In this document: positions 18,999 to 27,556 of the stretch, in pieces
Layout: every line of letters begins with the position of its first letter
Numbering within the stretch: position 1 is the first letter of the stretch
NCBI RefSeq assembly: GCF_035627495.1
Contig: NZ_DASPLO010000076.1
Location: forward strand, 4,031 to 68,030
Reading direction: 5' to 3'
Length of the DNA stretch: 64,000 nucleotides
DNA from: Methylocaldum sp035627495
GTDB lineage: Bacteria; Pseudomonadota; Gammaproteobacteria; Methylococcales; Methylococcaceae
The notes under the pieces: model-generated
The model's database searches: none
The model's input: the letters and a program-made list of their open reading frames with translations, nothing else
What the model was told of the DNA's origin: nothing
Program-made: the position numbers and the translations under genes

Positions 18999-19770
18999 CT
19001 CACGGTACAACCGAAAGCATGCAATTGGCGTTAGCGTAGCTTGTGCCGAAGCCATAAACCTCTGACAGGAATGGGCTTCGGCAACGTCACTATCAACCTG
19101 GCGGCAGCCAGGCCCATTTCCAGTTCCGCATACTGTCGCAAAACATAGACATCGGCGGCGGTTTCCGCACCCACGGGCTACAATGCCGTCGACCACCACC
19201 TCGGTCAAGACCGCCTGGACCCGCTCTGGACCTAAGAATACTTAGGTCTCCAACATGTTCGGCCAAACCATGCCCAATCTCACGACCAATGTCGTCCTGC
19301 AGCGACTCCACACCCTCCGGTATTCACTAAATCCCGACAAATCCGCATTCAAAACGCCTCCGTTCGAACACATACATTAACCAAAGCATCACCCCACTGC
19401 AGAGCTGTCCTGATCGATTCAACGGCCGTTTCTAGGAAAAGGCCCGCACTTACTGCTCGTTAAGAAAGTAATGTCAGTAACCTCTAATTTTAACGTTCAG
19501 GAACGGCGCGGCTTCCAGCGCGCTTAGCTATGACATTTCTTAAGTTTACGAGCGGTAACCGCCCGCTCCCGTAGCGTACGCTCTAATCGCGTACTTTCTA
19601 CTGTATATCGTGAAAATCGCACTCCTTGATGTGTAGAGTAGAAGTAATAGCTGGCCCAGGTTTTGCTTAATATCAATCCGTGAGGACGTCACGCTGACTT
19701 TTTTCTGTTGAGAAATGAGGCATCGGAATATTCGGCTTCCGTAAGTATTTAGGAGATAGGATCGGGATTC
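18999..19770. other. Long non-coding region between aspS and the EPS locus
   Basis: I see no intact gene in these 770 bases. On the minus strand between about 19310 and 19030 there are protein-like fragments in shifting frames (ESLQDDIGREIGHGLAEHVG, then ADVYVLRQYAELEMGLAAAR), which may be a decayed gene I cannot name. A perfect 8-bp hairpin (GACCTAAG/CTTAGGTC, four-base loop) lies at 19229-19248. The right half is AT-richer and carries a sigma-54-type promoter candidate at 19652-19667. Confidence 0.5.
19652..19667 (+). promoter_or_regulatory. Candidate sigma-54 (-24/-12) promoter of the EPS locus
   Basis: The stretch TGGCCCAGGTTTTGCT has the invariant GG and GC pairs of RpoN promoters at exactly the right distance (GG at 19653-19654, GC at 19665-19666) and matches most of TGGCAC-N5-TTGC. 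It points toward epsD, about 105 bases upstream of the likely start. Sigma-54 control through the PrsK/PrsR system is established for PEP-CTERM and EPS genes in some exosortase bacteria, which supports but does not prove this assignment. No activator gene is in the window. Confidence 0.5.
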
Positions 19771-20652
19771 ATGAATTTACGGAGAATTATGGACAGAAGG
19801 GTTTGGTTGAGATCACTGCCTCTAGGCGCGCATGCAATTCTGGTAATGCTGAGTGGATGCGACAGTCAGTCCGCATCCGAAAAAGCGACTCAAATTGCGG
19901 CGCGGGTCAACGGGGAGGAAATTTCCGTCGGCCAAATCGATGTGCTCGTTGCGCGTTCGGGCGCGGACACCGACGGTCAAGCCAAAAGCACACAGGAGAA
20001 AAGCATAGACAACTTGATAGATCAACAACTTCTCTCACAACAAGCGATCGAAAAGCACCTTGATCGCGACCCCCAGGTCACTCTCGCAATGGCGATGGCT
20101 AAGCGTCAAGTCCTTGCGCAAGCCTACCTCGATCATGTTGGGCAGGCGGTTTCCAAACCGGAGCCCGGCGAAATTAGCGCTTTTTACAAATTTCATCCTC
20201 AGCTGTTCGAAAAGCGCAAAATCTACAAATTCGACGAAATATCCATTCCCCTAACCCCCAAAAATCGCGATGCCATCGAGCCGCATGTAAAGCAGCCCGT
20301 TCGGTTCGATGCACTATCGAAATGGCTGCAAGAGCAAAATATTCCCCATACTTCAGAAACGGTAGTCCGTGCCGCTGAACAGCTGCCCTTGGAACGACTT
20401 GAAGAATTCGATCATTTGAAGAAAGGGGAAGCTGCATCCTTCACGGAAGACGAAAAGCTCGTTGTACTGCAATTGTCGGCCATCAAGGAAGCCCCTCTCG
20501 ATTACGATAAGGCCGCCCCCCTAATCGAGGTATTCCTCATGAACCGGAATCGCAAAGTGCTGATAGATCGCGAGTTGAGCCGCCTCCGTCAGGCCGCAAC
20601 CGTAGAGTATTTCGGCGATTTTGAAAAACCGGAAACACCCCGCCAACGGTGA
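19771..20652 (+). CDS. epsD: EpsD-family peptidyl-prolyl cis-trans isomerase lipoprotein
   Basis: A 293-residue secreted protein of the EpsD type, a SurA/parvulin-like isomerase found in EPS loci with epsE/F/G. The N-terminus is a lipoprotein signal with lipobox LSGC, so the mature protein starts at Cys29 or nearby. A SurA-N-like helical region follows, including ARVNGEEISVGQIDVLV and IDNLIDQQLLSQQAIEK, and then a shortened parvulin-like region. The frame has ATG at 19771 and again at 19789 (MDRRVWLRSLP). It is the first gene of the EPS locus, behind the sigma-54 candidate, and probably helps fold export or outer-membrane components. Confidence 0.85.
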   Translation: MNLRRIMDRRVWLRSLPLGAHAILVMLSGCDSQSASEKATQIAARVNGEEISVGQIDVLVARSGADTDGQAKSTQEKSIDNLIDQQLLSQQAIEKHLDRDPQVTLAMAMAKRQVLAQAYLDHVGQAVSKPEPGEISAFYKFHPQLFEKRKIYKFDEISIPLTPKNRDAIEPHVKQPVRFDALSKWLQEQNIPHTSETVVRAAEQLPLERLEEFDHLKKGEAASFTEDEKLVVLQLSAIKEAPLDYDKAAPLIEVFLMNRNRKVLIDRELSRLRQAATVEYFGDFEKPETPRQR

Positions 20653-20815
20653 GCAATAAGGCCAAATATGTATCGGATAACACGGAACAAGCTGATAAAA
20701 AACGATAATAGGATAACAATAAACTTCACGTTCGCCCTAGCCAACCGATAATGAATTTCACAAGGATCAGAATACGAATCTCTGTTTTTTTCAGCAAGTA
20801 ACATTGGGGTTATAT

Positions 20816-21355
20816 ATGAATGTAGAAACTCTCCGAGACATTTTTTACAAAACGGCTTTCGCTCTGCTGTTCGCCTGGGTCAACGAAGCCTCCGCATTGA
20901 ACATAAAAGATGATGCTTCGACTTTCGTTATGCATCCTAGCAATGACGACAAAATTGACTATTTTATCGATAAGTCCAGTTTCGGTATGGCATCATCCGG
21001 CGATTCCTTTTTCGCTGCAAGCTCATTTTCCGAGATAACCAGCAACCGCTATAGTCCCCTGTCCTTCACCGATATCAATACCTTTACCCTTGAGATATTA
21101 GCCCGCCAATCTTCTAAGGACTGGAATATGAGCGGACAGGAGATAACTTTCAGCGAAATGCAAAATACCCCGCTAAAGGCCGCGGAGATTGGCGACCACT
21201 TGAAAGGACAAAAAGGCTATTCTTATATCGGTTACGCTTCCTCAGCACCTGAAACAGAGACCTGGCTTATGATGCTGGTTGGAATTACATTAATCGGATT
21301 GCAGGTAATACGCGGCGATAAGAAAACCGAGGCCATTTATTCCTCGATCCAGTAG
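20816..21355 (+). CDS. Secreted protein with a PEP-CTERM-like sorting signal
   Basis: A 179-residue protein of unknown function. It has an N-terminal signal peptide (cleavage probably after NEASA, residue 27), a polar Ser/Asp-rich middle of about 120 residues, and a C-terminal tripartite tail: the motif APETETW, then a hydrophobic helix (LMMLVGITLIGLQVI), then charged RGDKK. This is the architecture of PEP-CTERM proteins, which exosortases process at the membrane. The variant PETETW replaces the common PEPxxW. Eleven residues follow the basic cluster, longer than usual. The ATG at 20816 is chosen over TTG at 20804. It lies between epsD and the priming transferase. No exosortase is encoded in this window. 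Confidence 0.75.
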   Translation: MNVETLRDIFYKTAFALLFAWVNEASALNIKDDASTFVMHPSNDDKIDYFIDKSSFGMASSGDSFFAASSFSEITSNRYSPLSFTDINTFTLEILARQSSKDWNMSGQEITFSEMQNTPLKAAEIGDHLKGQKGYSYIGYASSAPETETWLMMLVGITLIGLQVIRGDKKTEAIYSSIQ

Positions 21356-21383
21356 CCGTAACCGTCGGAAGGCGGCTCAACCT

Positions 21384-21401
21384 AATAATAAGCTTATTAT
21401 T
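21384..21401 (+). terminator. AT-rich palindrome with T-run after the PEP-CTERM-like gene
   Basis: A perfect 18-bp palindrome, AATAATAAGCTTATTATT, begins 29 bases after the stop codon and runs into TTTTTA. It could act as a weak terminator separating the short upstream genes from the priming transferase. It has almost no GC in the stem, so function is uncertain. Confidence 0.35.
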
Positions 21402-21429
21402 TTTTAGTCGCCCATCAAGGGGGATTAGT

Positions 21430-21492
21430 ATGTTTTTGCCTGCGCATATTGATATCTTGTATTACGGTGCCGATATTTTCGGCTTGGGATAG
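21430..21492 (+). CDS. Possible 20-residue leader peptide
   Basis: A tiny open frame, MFLPAHIDILYYGADIFGLG, starts at an ATG preceded by the strong purine run AAGGGGGA seven bases upstream, in the 214-base gap before the sugar transferase. It has no known relative to my knowledge. The ribosome site is the only real support, and it may be chance. Confidence 0.2.
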   Translation: MFLPAHIDILYYGADIFGLG

Positions 21493-21569
21493 CCATCGCT
21501 AGCTATTCTGCCCCAAAGTAGTATTTCAAAGCTTGATCTGGGGTAGGAGACAATAATGGAGGAAAAAAC

Positions 21570-22949
21570 GTGCAAGCAGTTGATAGGCCGGCAGTTCTGT
21601 TAGTCAGAAGTCTTCTAAATCCGACGGTAATTGTCGCGTGTTTCATCGTGACGATTCACTTCTACGGATTGAAGATCGAAAAACAGTACTTCTTGCTGTT
21701 AGTAATAACCTTTTTGATCGCCTCCCTAATTTTTGACGAAATCGATCTGGAGCCGGATTTCAAATCGGGTCTCTTGCGCTCCTTCGGGAGCGTTTTCGCC
21801 CGCTGGACCTTTTTATTCGGTTTCCTGGCGATACTGGGGTTTGCGGCGAAAATGTCAGACGAGTTTTCGAGAAAACTGCTGCTCACCTGGTTTTTAGCCA
21901 CGCCTTTGGTACTTATTGCTTTTCAACTGCTGGCCCATCGCGCATTGCAGTCGGCGGTCTCGCAAGAGGATGCCCAACGCAGAGCGATCATTATCGGGGT
22001 GAACGAACTGGGTCTCAAACTAGCGAATCAATTTGAATCTGCGCCGTATCTGGGAATCAGTTGCGTCGGCTTCTTCGACGACAGGAGCCCCGAACGTCTC
22101 GGAGTAAACGATATTACCTTATTGGGAAAAATGAACTCGGTTGCGGAATTCGTCCGAACAAAATCGATTCATCTCATTTACATCGCGTTGCCGATGATGG
22201 CTCAGCCGCGAATTTTCGATCTTCTCGACAAACTTAGAGATACCACGGCTTCCATTTACTTTGTCCCCGACATTTTTATCTTCGATCTTATTCAGGCGAG
22301 ATTCGGGAACGTCAACGGCATCCCCGTCGTGGCCGTCTGCGAATCTCCGTTTCACGGTGTTAATCGGGTCATGAAACGCATCGTGGATATCTTTTTCTCA
22401 TCGGTCATTCTGGTTTTGATTTCACCTTTGATGCTGGCGATAGCTATCGGCATCAAACTGAGCTCACCCGGTCCCGTCATTTTCAAGCAGCGTCGTTACG
22501 GCCTCGATGGAGAGGAAATTAAAGTCTACAAGTTTCGAACTATGACGGTTTGCGAGGACGGTAATACTGTTCGGCAAGCTAGAAAGGACGATAATCGAAT
22601 TACCGGTTTCGGCCGCTTTCTTCGAAAGACGTCATTGGACGAATTGCCGCAATTTATCAATGTATTGCAGGGACGTATGAGCATCGTCGGACCGCGTCCG
22701 CACGCCGTCGCTCACAACGAGTTATATCGGACGCAGATTAAGGGTTACATGATCCGCCACAAGGTAAAACCGGGCATTACCGGTTGGGCGCAGGTTAATG
22801 GCTTTCGGGGAGAAACCGATACCCTGCAGAAAATGGCAGCGCGGATCGAATGCGATCTCGATTATCTGCGGAATTGGTCGCTTTCGCTGGATTTGTGGAT
22901 CATTTTGAGAACCGTCGGTGTTTTCTTTAAGCAGGAAAGCGCCTATTGA
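21570..22949 (+). CDS. Undecaprenyl-phosphate sugar phosphotransferase (priming glycosyltransferase, WcaJ/EpsB type)
   Basis: A 459-residue polyisoprenyl-phosphate hexose-1-phosphate transferase that starts the EPS repeat unit by moving a sugar phosphate, often glucose, to undecaprenyl phosphate. Four N-terminal membrane helices (to about residue 130) precede a nucleotide-binding-like domain (RRAIIIGVNELGLKLA). The catalytic C-terminal domain follows from about residue 268 (VMKRIVDIFFSSVILVLISP), with SPGPVIFKQRRYG, KFRTM, the DELPQ box and SIVGPRP. The GTG start at 21570 is fixed by a GGAGG seven bases upstream. Sugar specificity cannot be read from the sequence. Confidence 0.95.
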   Translation: MQAVDRPAVLLVRSLLNPTVIVACFIVTIHFYGLKIEKQYFLLLVITFLIASLIFDEIDLEPDFKSGLLRSFGSVFARWTFLFGFLAILGFAAKMSDEFSRKLLLTWFLATPLVLIAFQLLAHRALQSAVSQEDAQRRAIIIGVNELGLKLANQFESAPYLGISCVGFFDDRSPERLGVNDITLLGKMNSVAEFVRTKSIHLIYIALPMMAQPRIFDLLDKLRDTTASIYFVPDIFIFDLIQARFGNVNGIPVVAVCESPFHGVNRVMKRIVDIFFSSVILVLISPLMLAIAIGIKLSSPGPVIFKQRRYGLDGEEIKVYKFRTMTVCEDGNTVRQARKDDNRITGFGRFLRKTSLDELPQFINVLQGRMSIVGPRPHAVAHNELYRTQIKGYMIRHKVKPGITGWAQVNGFRGETDTLQKMAARIECDLDYLRNWSLSLDLWIILRTVGVFFKQESAY

Positions 22950-23029
22950 GCACAATCCGCCTCACGCGTAAAACCCATTAACTCCCTTTTTCAAATTCGG
23001 CTTTATTTTCGGAAGTTATTCGCTAAAAC

Positions 23030-23827
23030 ATGCCTAGACCATCAGGTATTTGCTTGCAGTTTCTCTTCGGTCTCATCGCTTTGCTAAGCCTCTCGACTTC
23101 GCGAGCCGATTATCTGCTCGGACCCAACGACGTCGTCCGTATCGCGGTTTACGGCAATGAGGATCTCGCCACTGAAACCCGCGTCTCGGACAGCGGAAAA
23201 ATCACTTTTCCGCTGTTGGGGGAAATCGAAGTGGGCGGATTGTCCGTCGGAGAAGCGGAAACCCGCGTCGAAACCCTACTTTCGGAACAAGGTTACGTAC
23301 GCAATCCCCAGGTGAACATCACCGTGCAGGAATACCGCAGCCACGAGGTGGCCGTGTTGGGTTTCGTGAACAAACCCGGTCGATACGCCCTGGATACGGC
23401 AAGCACCGTGACGCAGTTGATCGCCTTGGCGGGAGGGGTGAGCCCACAAGGGGACGACCGGACTATCGTGACGCGTTCGCGGAACGGGCAAACCCATCGC
23501 GATGAGCTGAATCTCAAAGAGATGCTTGAGGACGGGAAAGCATCGGAGGACATCTACGCCGAAGACGGCGATGTCATATTCGTGCCGCGCGCTCCGGTTT
23601 TCTACATCCACGGCGAAGTTCAGCGTCCCGGCGCCTATCGCCTGGAGCGGAACATGTCCGTCGCGCAAGCGATTTCATTGGGCGGAGGCGTGACTCCCCG
23701 CGGCAGTCTGCGGAGCATCACCATCAAGCGAAAATCCGCCGAAGACCTGCAGACGACTCTCGATGCGGAATTGGACGGACTGGTTGAAAAGGACGATGTG
23801 ATCTATGTGGGCGAACGATGGTTTTAA
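23030..23827 (+). CDS. epsE: EpsE polysaccharide export protein (Wza-like)
   Basis: A 265-residue periplasmic/outer-membrane polysaccharide export protein. It has a signal peptide (cleavage likely after TSRA, residue 26), then the poly-export domain (YLLGPNDVVRIAVYGNEDL, about 27-110), then two SLBB domains (about 112-165 and 190-240, each with VNKPGRY or VQRPGAY). There is no lipobox cysteine, unlike E. coli Wza. It lacks Wza's C-terminal membrane helix, so it probably works with a separate barrel such as EpsL. It is followed by epsF and epsG in the standard order. Confidence 0.93.
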   Translation: MPRPSGICLQFLFGLIALLSLSTSRADYLLGPNDVVRIAVYGNEDLATETRVSDSGKITFPLLGEIEVGGLSVGEAETRVETLLSEQGYVRNPQVNITVQEYRSHEVAVLGFVNKPGRYALDTASTVTQLIALAGGVSPQGDDRTIVTRSRNGQTHRDELNLKEMLEDGKASEDIYAEDGDVIFVPRAPVFYIHGEVQRPGAYRLERNMSVAQAISLGGGVTPRGSLRSITIKRKSAEDLQTTLDAELDGLVEKDDVIYVGERWF

Positions 23828-23894
23828 CGAATATCCCGGCGAGAACGTGCATACCCTGGTCCTCGTGGCGGACTTCCTGGATTGGTAGGTCGAT

Positions 23895-25301
23895 ATGAAT
23901 TTAAATCAGTTCCTGCAAATTCTACGGGCACGGCTGCGGGTGCTCGTCCTTACGCCGCTGGCAGCCGTCCTGATCGCCCTCGCGGTCAGCCTGATGCTGC
24001 CGAAAACGTACACCGCCACGACGACCCTGGTCGTCGATTACAAGGGCGTGGATCCCATTACCGGCTTGGCAGTCCCGGCGCAGCTGATGCCGGGTTATAT
24101 GGCGACCCAAGTGAACATTATCGGCAGCCACAACGTGGCGCTCAAGGTCGTGGATCGGCTCAAACTGGCCGACCAGCCGGAATCGAGGACACGCTTCGAG
24201 CAGGAAACGAAGGGAACGGGAGACATTCGGGATTGGCTGGCCGATCTGTTACTAAAAAAACTGGAGGTTCAGCCGTCCCGGGAAAGCAGCGTCATTCAGG
24301 TGGGTTATTCGGATGCCGACCCGGCATTCGCCGCCACGCTGTCCAACGCATTTGCGGAAAATTATATCGCCACCAACCTGGAGCTGAAGACCGAGCCGGC
24401 GCGCCAGAACGCCGCCTGGTTTGAACAGCAAATCAAGGGACTGAGGGAGAATCTGGAGAAAACTCAGGCCAGCCTGTCCAAATATCAGCAGGAAAAAGGC
24501 ATTGTGGCCCTGGACCAACACTTGGATGTGGAAAGCAGCCGACTGGAAGAGCTATCCAAGCAACTCGTGGTCGCTCAATCGCACGCCTACGACTTGATTT
24601 CCCGCCGCAATCAATTGGAAGCGGCAGGCCGTTCTTTCCTGCCGGAAATCCAGCCGGACGTGCTGACCAATTCCCTGATCCAAGACCTGAAAGCGAAATT
24701 GGCGCTGGCCGAGACCAGGCTCGCCGAAATCGGAGAGAAATACGATACCAACCACCCCGCCCATCAGCAGGCCGTCGCCGAAGCCGACAGCCTCAAACGC
24801 AAGCTGGCGGCTGAGATAAAGACAATCCTCCGAAGCCTGAATACCGGCGTGGAAATCGCACACGCGCGCGAAAGCGAGCTCAAAACGGCGCTCGGCGAAC
24901 AAAAGGCAAAAATACTGGAGCTCAATAAACAGCGGGACGAACTGTCGGTGCTTACCCGCGAGGCCGAACATGCCCAGCACTCTTACACGGCCGCTTTGCA
25001 ACGATTCAACCAGACGCGCCTCGAAAGCGAGGCCAGCCAAACCAACATCGCCGTCTTGAATCCGGCCAAACCGCCGTTGCATCCGTCGCGGCCAAAAGTG
25101 CTGCTGAACGTCGCCGTATCGGCTTTTCTGAGCGTCGTTTTGGCGGTCAGCCTGGCGTTGCTGCTGGAATTGCTCGATCGCCGCGTCCGCTCTCCGGAAG
25201 ACTTGAGCATTGCGCTCGGACTCCCCGTCATGGGGGTGTTGACCGATGCGAAGTTACGCCGCCCGCGGTGGCGATTGGCTTTCCCCAAGACCCCGGCCTG
25301 A
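23895..25301 (+). CDS. epsF: EpsF chain-length determinant (polysaccharide co-polymerase, Wzz-like)
   Basis: A 468-residue inner-membrane protein that sets polymer length. The first membrane helix is at about residues 14-36, a long periplasmic coiled-coil region spans about 170-385, and the proline-rich segment NPAKPPLHPSRPK precedes the second helix (about 404-428). The C-terminal RRVRSPEDLS segment is the cytoplasmic end that contacts the partner kinase. The kinase domain is separate (EpsG, next), so this is the split type of PCP-2 system. Confidence 0.94.
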   Translation: MNLNQFLQILRARLRVLVLTPLAAVLIALAVSLMLPKTYTATTTLVVDYKGVDPITGLAVPAQLMPGYMATQVNIIGSHNVALKVVDRLKLADQPESRTRFEQETKGTGDIRDWLADLLLKKLEVQPSRESSVIQVGYSDADPAFAATLSNAFAENYIATNLELKTEPARQNAAWFEQQIKGLRENLEKTQASLSKYQQEKGIVALDQHLDVESSRLEELSKQLVVAQSHAYDLISRRNQLEAAGRSFLPEIQPDVLTNSLIQDLKAKLALAETRLAEIGEKYDTNHPAHQQAVAEADSLKRKLAAEIKTILRSLNTGVEIAHARESELKTALGEQKAKILELNKQRDELSVLTREAEHAQHSYTAALQRFNQTRLESEASQTNIAVLNPAKPPLHPSRPKVLLNVAVSAFLSVVLAVSLALLLELLDRRVRSPEDLSIALGLPVMGVLTDAKLRRPRWRLAFPKTPA

Positions 25302-25415
25302 AGCCGCCATGAAACCGGTAACCTCCGAATTACCAAAGCCGCGTGCAAGCTCCTCGCCGTCGCCGCGACGGCGGGGCCCGAGACTTCGGTTTCGCATTGC
25401 CCAACGAGACTTTTT

Positions 25416-26291
25416 ATGACGCAAACTCAGGCGCTCAGGACTAAGCCCGAAACCGCCAGCACCGATCGCCGCATCGGGCAAATCCTGCTGGGATCGGGCA
25501 GGCTTTCGCCGCTCGATGCGGAACGGGTGCTCCATTTCCAGAGGGAGACAGGTCTGCGCTTCGGCGAGGCTGCCCTGCGGCTCGGGCTGGTGTCCGAGGA
25601 AGACATCAGCCGGGCGGTTTCGGAACAGTTCGATTACCACTATTTAAAGCTCGGGCAGGGAAATTTCAGTGCTCAGCTCATTGCCGCCTATCAGCCGTTC
25701 AGCTCCCAGATGGAGGTGTTCCGCGCCGTGCGCAGCCAACTGATGCTGCGCTGGCACGGCGACGGGAGCAAAACCTTGGCCGTGGCGAGTCCTCGCCGTG
25801 AAGAAGGGCGTAGCTACACGGCGTCGAACCTAGCCGTCGTATTTTCCCAGCTGGGGCAGCGAACGCTGCTCATCGACGCGGATTTGCGCCATCCGAACCA
25901 GCATGAAATCTTCGCCTTGGGCCGCAACTGCGCGGGGTTGTCCGATCTCCTGGCGGGCCGAGGCAGCGCCGAGTGCATCCGACGCATCGAGGAATTCGCC
26001 GATCTGTCGGTGCTCCCGGCCGGCACCATCCCGCCCAACCCCTCGGAATTGCTCAGCCGCGGTGCATTCGACGCGTTGCTGAGGGATTTCGCGGCAGCAT
26101 ACGATATCGTCCTGCTGGATACACCCGGCGGAATCGCCAGCAGCGACGCCCAAACCGTTGCCGCCCGCGCCGGTGCGTCCTTGCTGATCGCGAGAAAGCA
26201 CATGACGCCCTTGGCCGAAACCGATTTTCTCCGGCAAATGCTGACGGCGGTCGGATGCCGGGTGCTGGGCGCGGTGCTCAATGAGTTTTGA
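25416..26291 (+). CDS. epsG: EpsG chain-length regulator, tyrosine-kinase-like
   Basis: A 291-residue BY-kinase-like ATPase partner of EpsF. Residues about 20-75 resemble an MshEN domain (IGQILLGSGRLSPLDAERVL, EEDISRAVSEQFDY). The kinase core follows with the Walker A' motif LLIDADLRHPNQ and the Walker B-like IVLLDTPGG. The Walker A position reads SPRREEGRSYTASNLA, with Arg rather than Lys before Ser, as I recall for the EpsG family. There is no C-terminal tyrosine cluster. A 114-base gap with a GC-rich hairpin (about 25354-25373) separates it from epsF. Confidence 0.92.
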   Translation: MTQTQALRTKPETASTDRRIGQILLGSGRLSPLDAERVLHFQRETGLRFGEAALRLGLVSEEDISRAVSEQFDYHYLKLGQGNFSAQLIAAYQPFSSQMEVFRAVRSQLMLRWHGDGSKTLAVASPRREEGRSYTASNLAVVFSQLGQRTLLIDADLRHPNQHEIFALGRNCAGLSDLLAGRGSAECIRRIEEFADLSVLPAGTIPPNPSELLSRGAFDALLRDFAAAYDIVLLDTPGGIASSDAQTVAARAGASLLIARKHMTPLAETDFLRQMLTAVGCRVLGAVLNEF

Positions 26292-26329
26292 AGGCTTCCT
26301 GCGCCGAATGCCGGATGAGGTTTTCGGAT

Positions 26330-27523
26330 ATGGCCTTTAGAAGCGTATTTCTTCTCGCGCAGTTGGTGCTGGTCATCAACGTGGAGCAATTGCTCGGCAT
26401 CGCCAACGCCAATCCCATCGAGAAACTCCTGTTTATCCTGGCGGGCTTGCTGTTCGTTTTCACCCACCGGCGCATTCAGGCCAACCTTGCCCTGCTGGGT
26501 CTCATCGTTCTCGTCACCTTCGTCTGCGCTCTCCTGAGCGAGTTCGACGCCTTCACCTGGAACCGATACGTACGAAGCCTGGTCAGCCTCTGCGCCTTCC
26601 TGCTTTTTTTCACGGCTTTGCCGGAAGACCGGGATCGGGATTTCATGCTGCTGATCGCGGCGTTTTTTCCGGTCGTCTCGGTATTGCTCGGAGCGGTCTA
26701 CGACGCGCTCGGCCTTACTCACCTATGGATGACGGATTATCTCGGCACCCGCCGGCTCTCCGCCAATATCGGGCCGGCATTCCTCGGAGGAGCCGGCTAT
26801 ACGGGCGCGGTGGCGGCCAGCTACCTTGCCCTGCGGAGACGGCCGCGCTATCTCCTGCTCGCGCTCGCCAACACGGCGATCACCATGCTGACGGCGTCCC
26901 GCATGCCGTCGGCGCTTGCGCTCGGCGTCACCGGCGCTGTGTTGTTCATGGAAACCCGGTCCGCGGTGTTCAGGATCTTGATGGTTCTTTACGGCAGCGT
27001 CGTCGTGGCAGGGCTTTTCTATCTCCTGGGCGACCAGTTGCTGGCTCGCGTGTCGTCCGACTCCCTGAGCGGCCGCGACATGATCTGGAACGAGGTCAGC
27101 AGCTACGTTTACCGCTATCCCTATTTCGGCATCGGCTTGGGACACCAGATGGACATCCTGTCCGCACAAACGTCCGCCACCACGCGTACCATCGCCGCGC
27201 ACAACGAATACCTTCGATTCACCGTGGAGGTCGGCTATATCGGCGTGTCGATCCTGGGCTGCGCCTTTATCGCCATGCTGGTGAACCTTCTGCGCCATCC
27301 GTATTTGACAAAAAAATGGGCTTTTCTAATGGTTTGTGCGTCTTTCTTCGTTTATTCGGCAACCGACAACACATTTAGCGTCGCCCAGGCCTTCATGGCG
27401 CTGGTCGTTGCCTTCATCGGCTCCTGCGGAGGCCGCGAACCGGTTTCGCTCCCCCTTCAATCGCACGGCCGTCAACTCTTTGGGACCGCCAGGCCTGCCA
27501 TCGGCCGACCGCCCGCAATCTGA
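26330..27523 (+). CDS. O-antigen ligase/polymerase family membrane protein (Wzy-like)
   Basis: A roughly 397-residue polytopic membrane protein with about ten hydrophobic segments. It carries the O-antigen ligase family motif, a periplasmic loop with SGRDMIWNEV, YPYFGIGLGH and the conserved histidine in AAHNEYLRF. In this setting it most likely polymerises the EPS repeat units. The frame opens at TTG 26288; ATG 26315 and ATG 26330 are alternatives, and 26330 is preferred for a GAGG nine bases upstream. It is not an exosortase: the expected Cys/Arg/His active-site set is not seen. Confidence 0.88.
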   Translation: MAFRSVFLLAQLVLVINVEQLLGIANANPIEKLLFILAGLLFVFTHRRIQANLALLGLIVLVTFVCALLSEFDAFTWNRYVRSLVSLCAFLLFFTALPEDRDRDFMLLIAAFFPVVSVLLGAVYDALGLTHLWMTDYLGTRRLSANIGPAFLGGAGYTGAVAASYLALRRRPRYLLLALANTAITMLTASRMPSALALGVTGAVLFMETRSAVFRILMVLYGSVVVAGLFYLLGDQLLARVSSDSLSGRDMIWNEVSSYVYRYPYFGIGLGHQMDILSAQTSATTRTIAAHNEYLRFTVEVGYIGVSILGCAFIAMLVNLLRHPYLTKKWAFLMVCASFFVYSATDNTFSVAQAFMALVVAFIGSCGGREPVSLPLQSHGRQLFGTARPAIGRPPAI

Positions 27524-27556
27524 ACCCAAAACAAGCGTAGAGGAGAACCGACAAAC

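Noticed and set aside
17949..19208. A 419-codon open frame on the minus strand across aspS
   Set aside because: It is the shadow of the strongly supported aspS gene in a GC-biased reading frame; its sequence has no recognisable domain.
26330..27523. Exosortase as an explanation for the polytopic membrane protein
   Set aside because: Motifs match the O-antigen ligase family (AAHNEYLRF loop) and no exosortase Cys/Arg/His set is seen.
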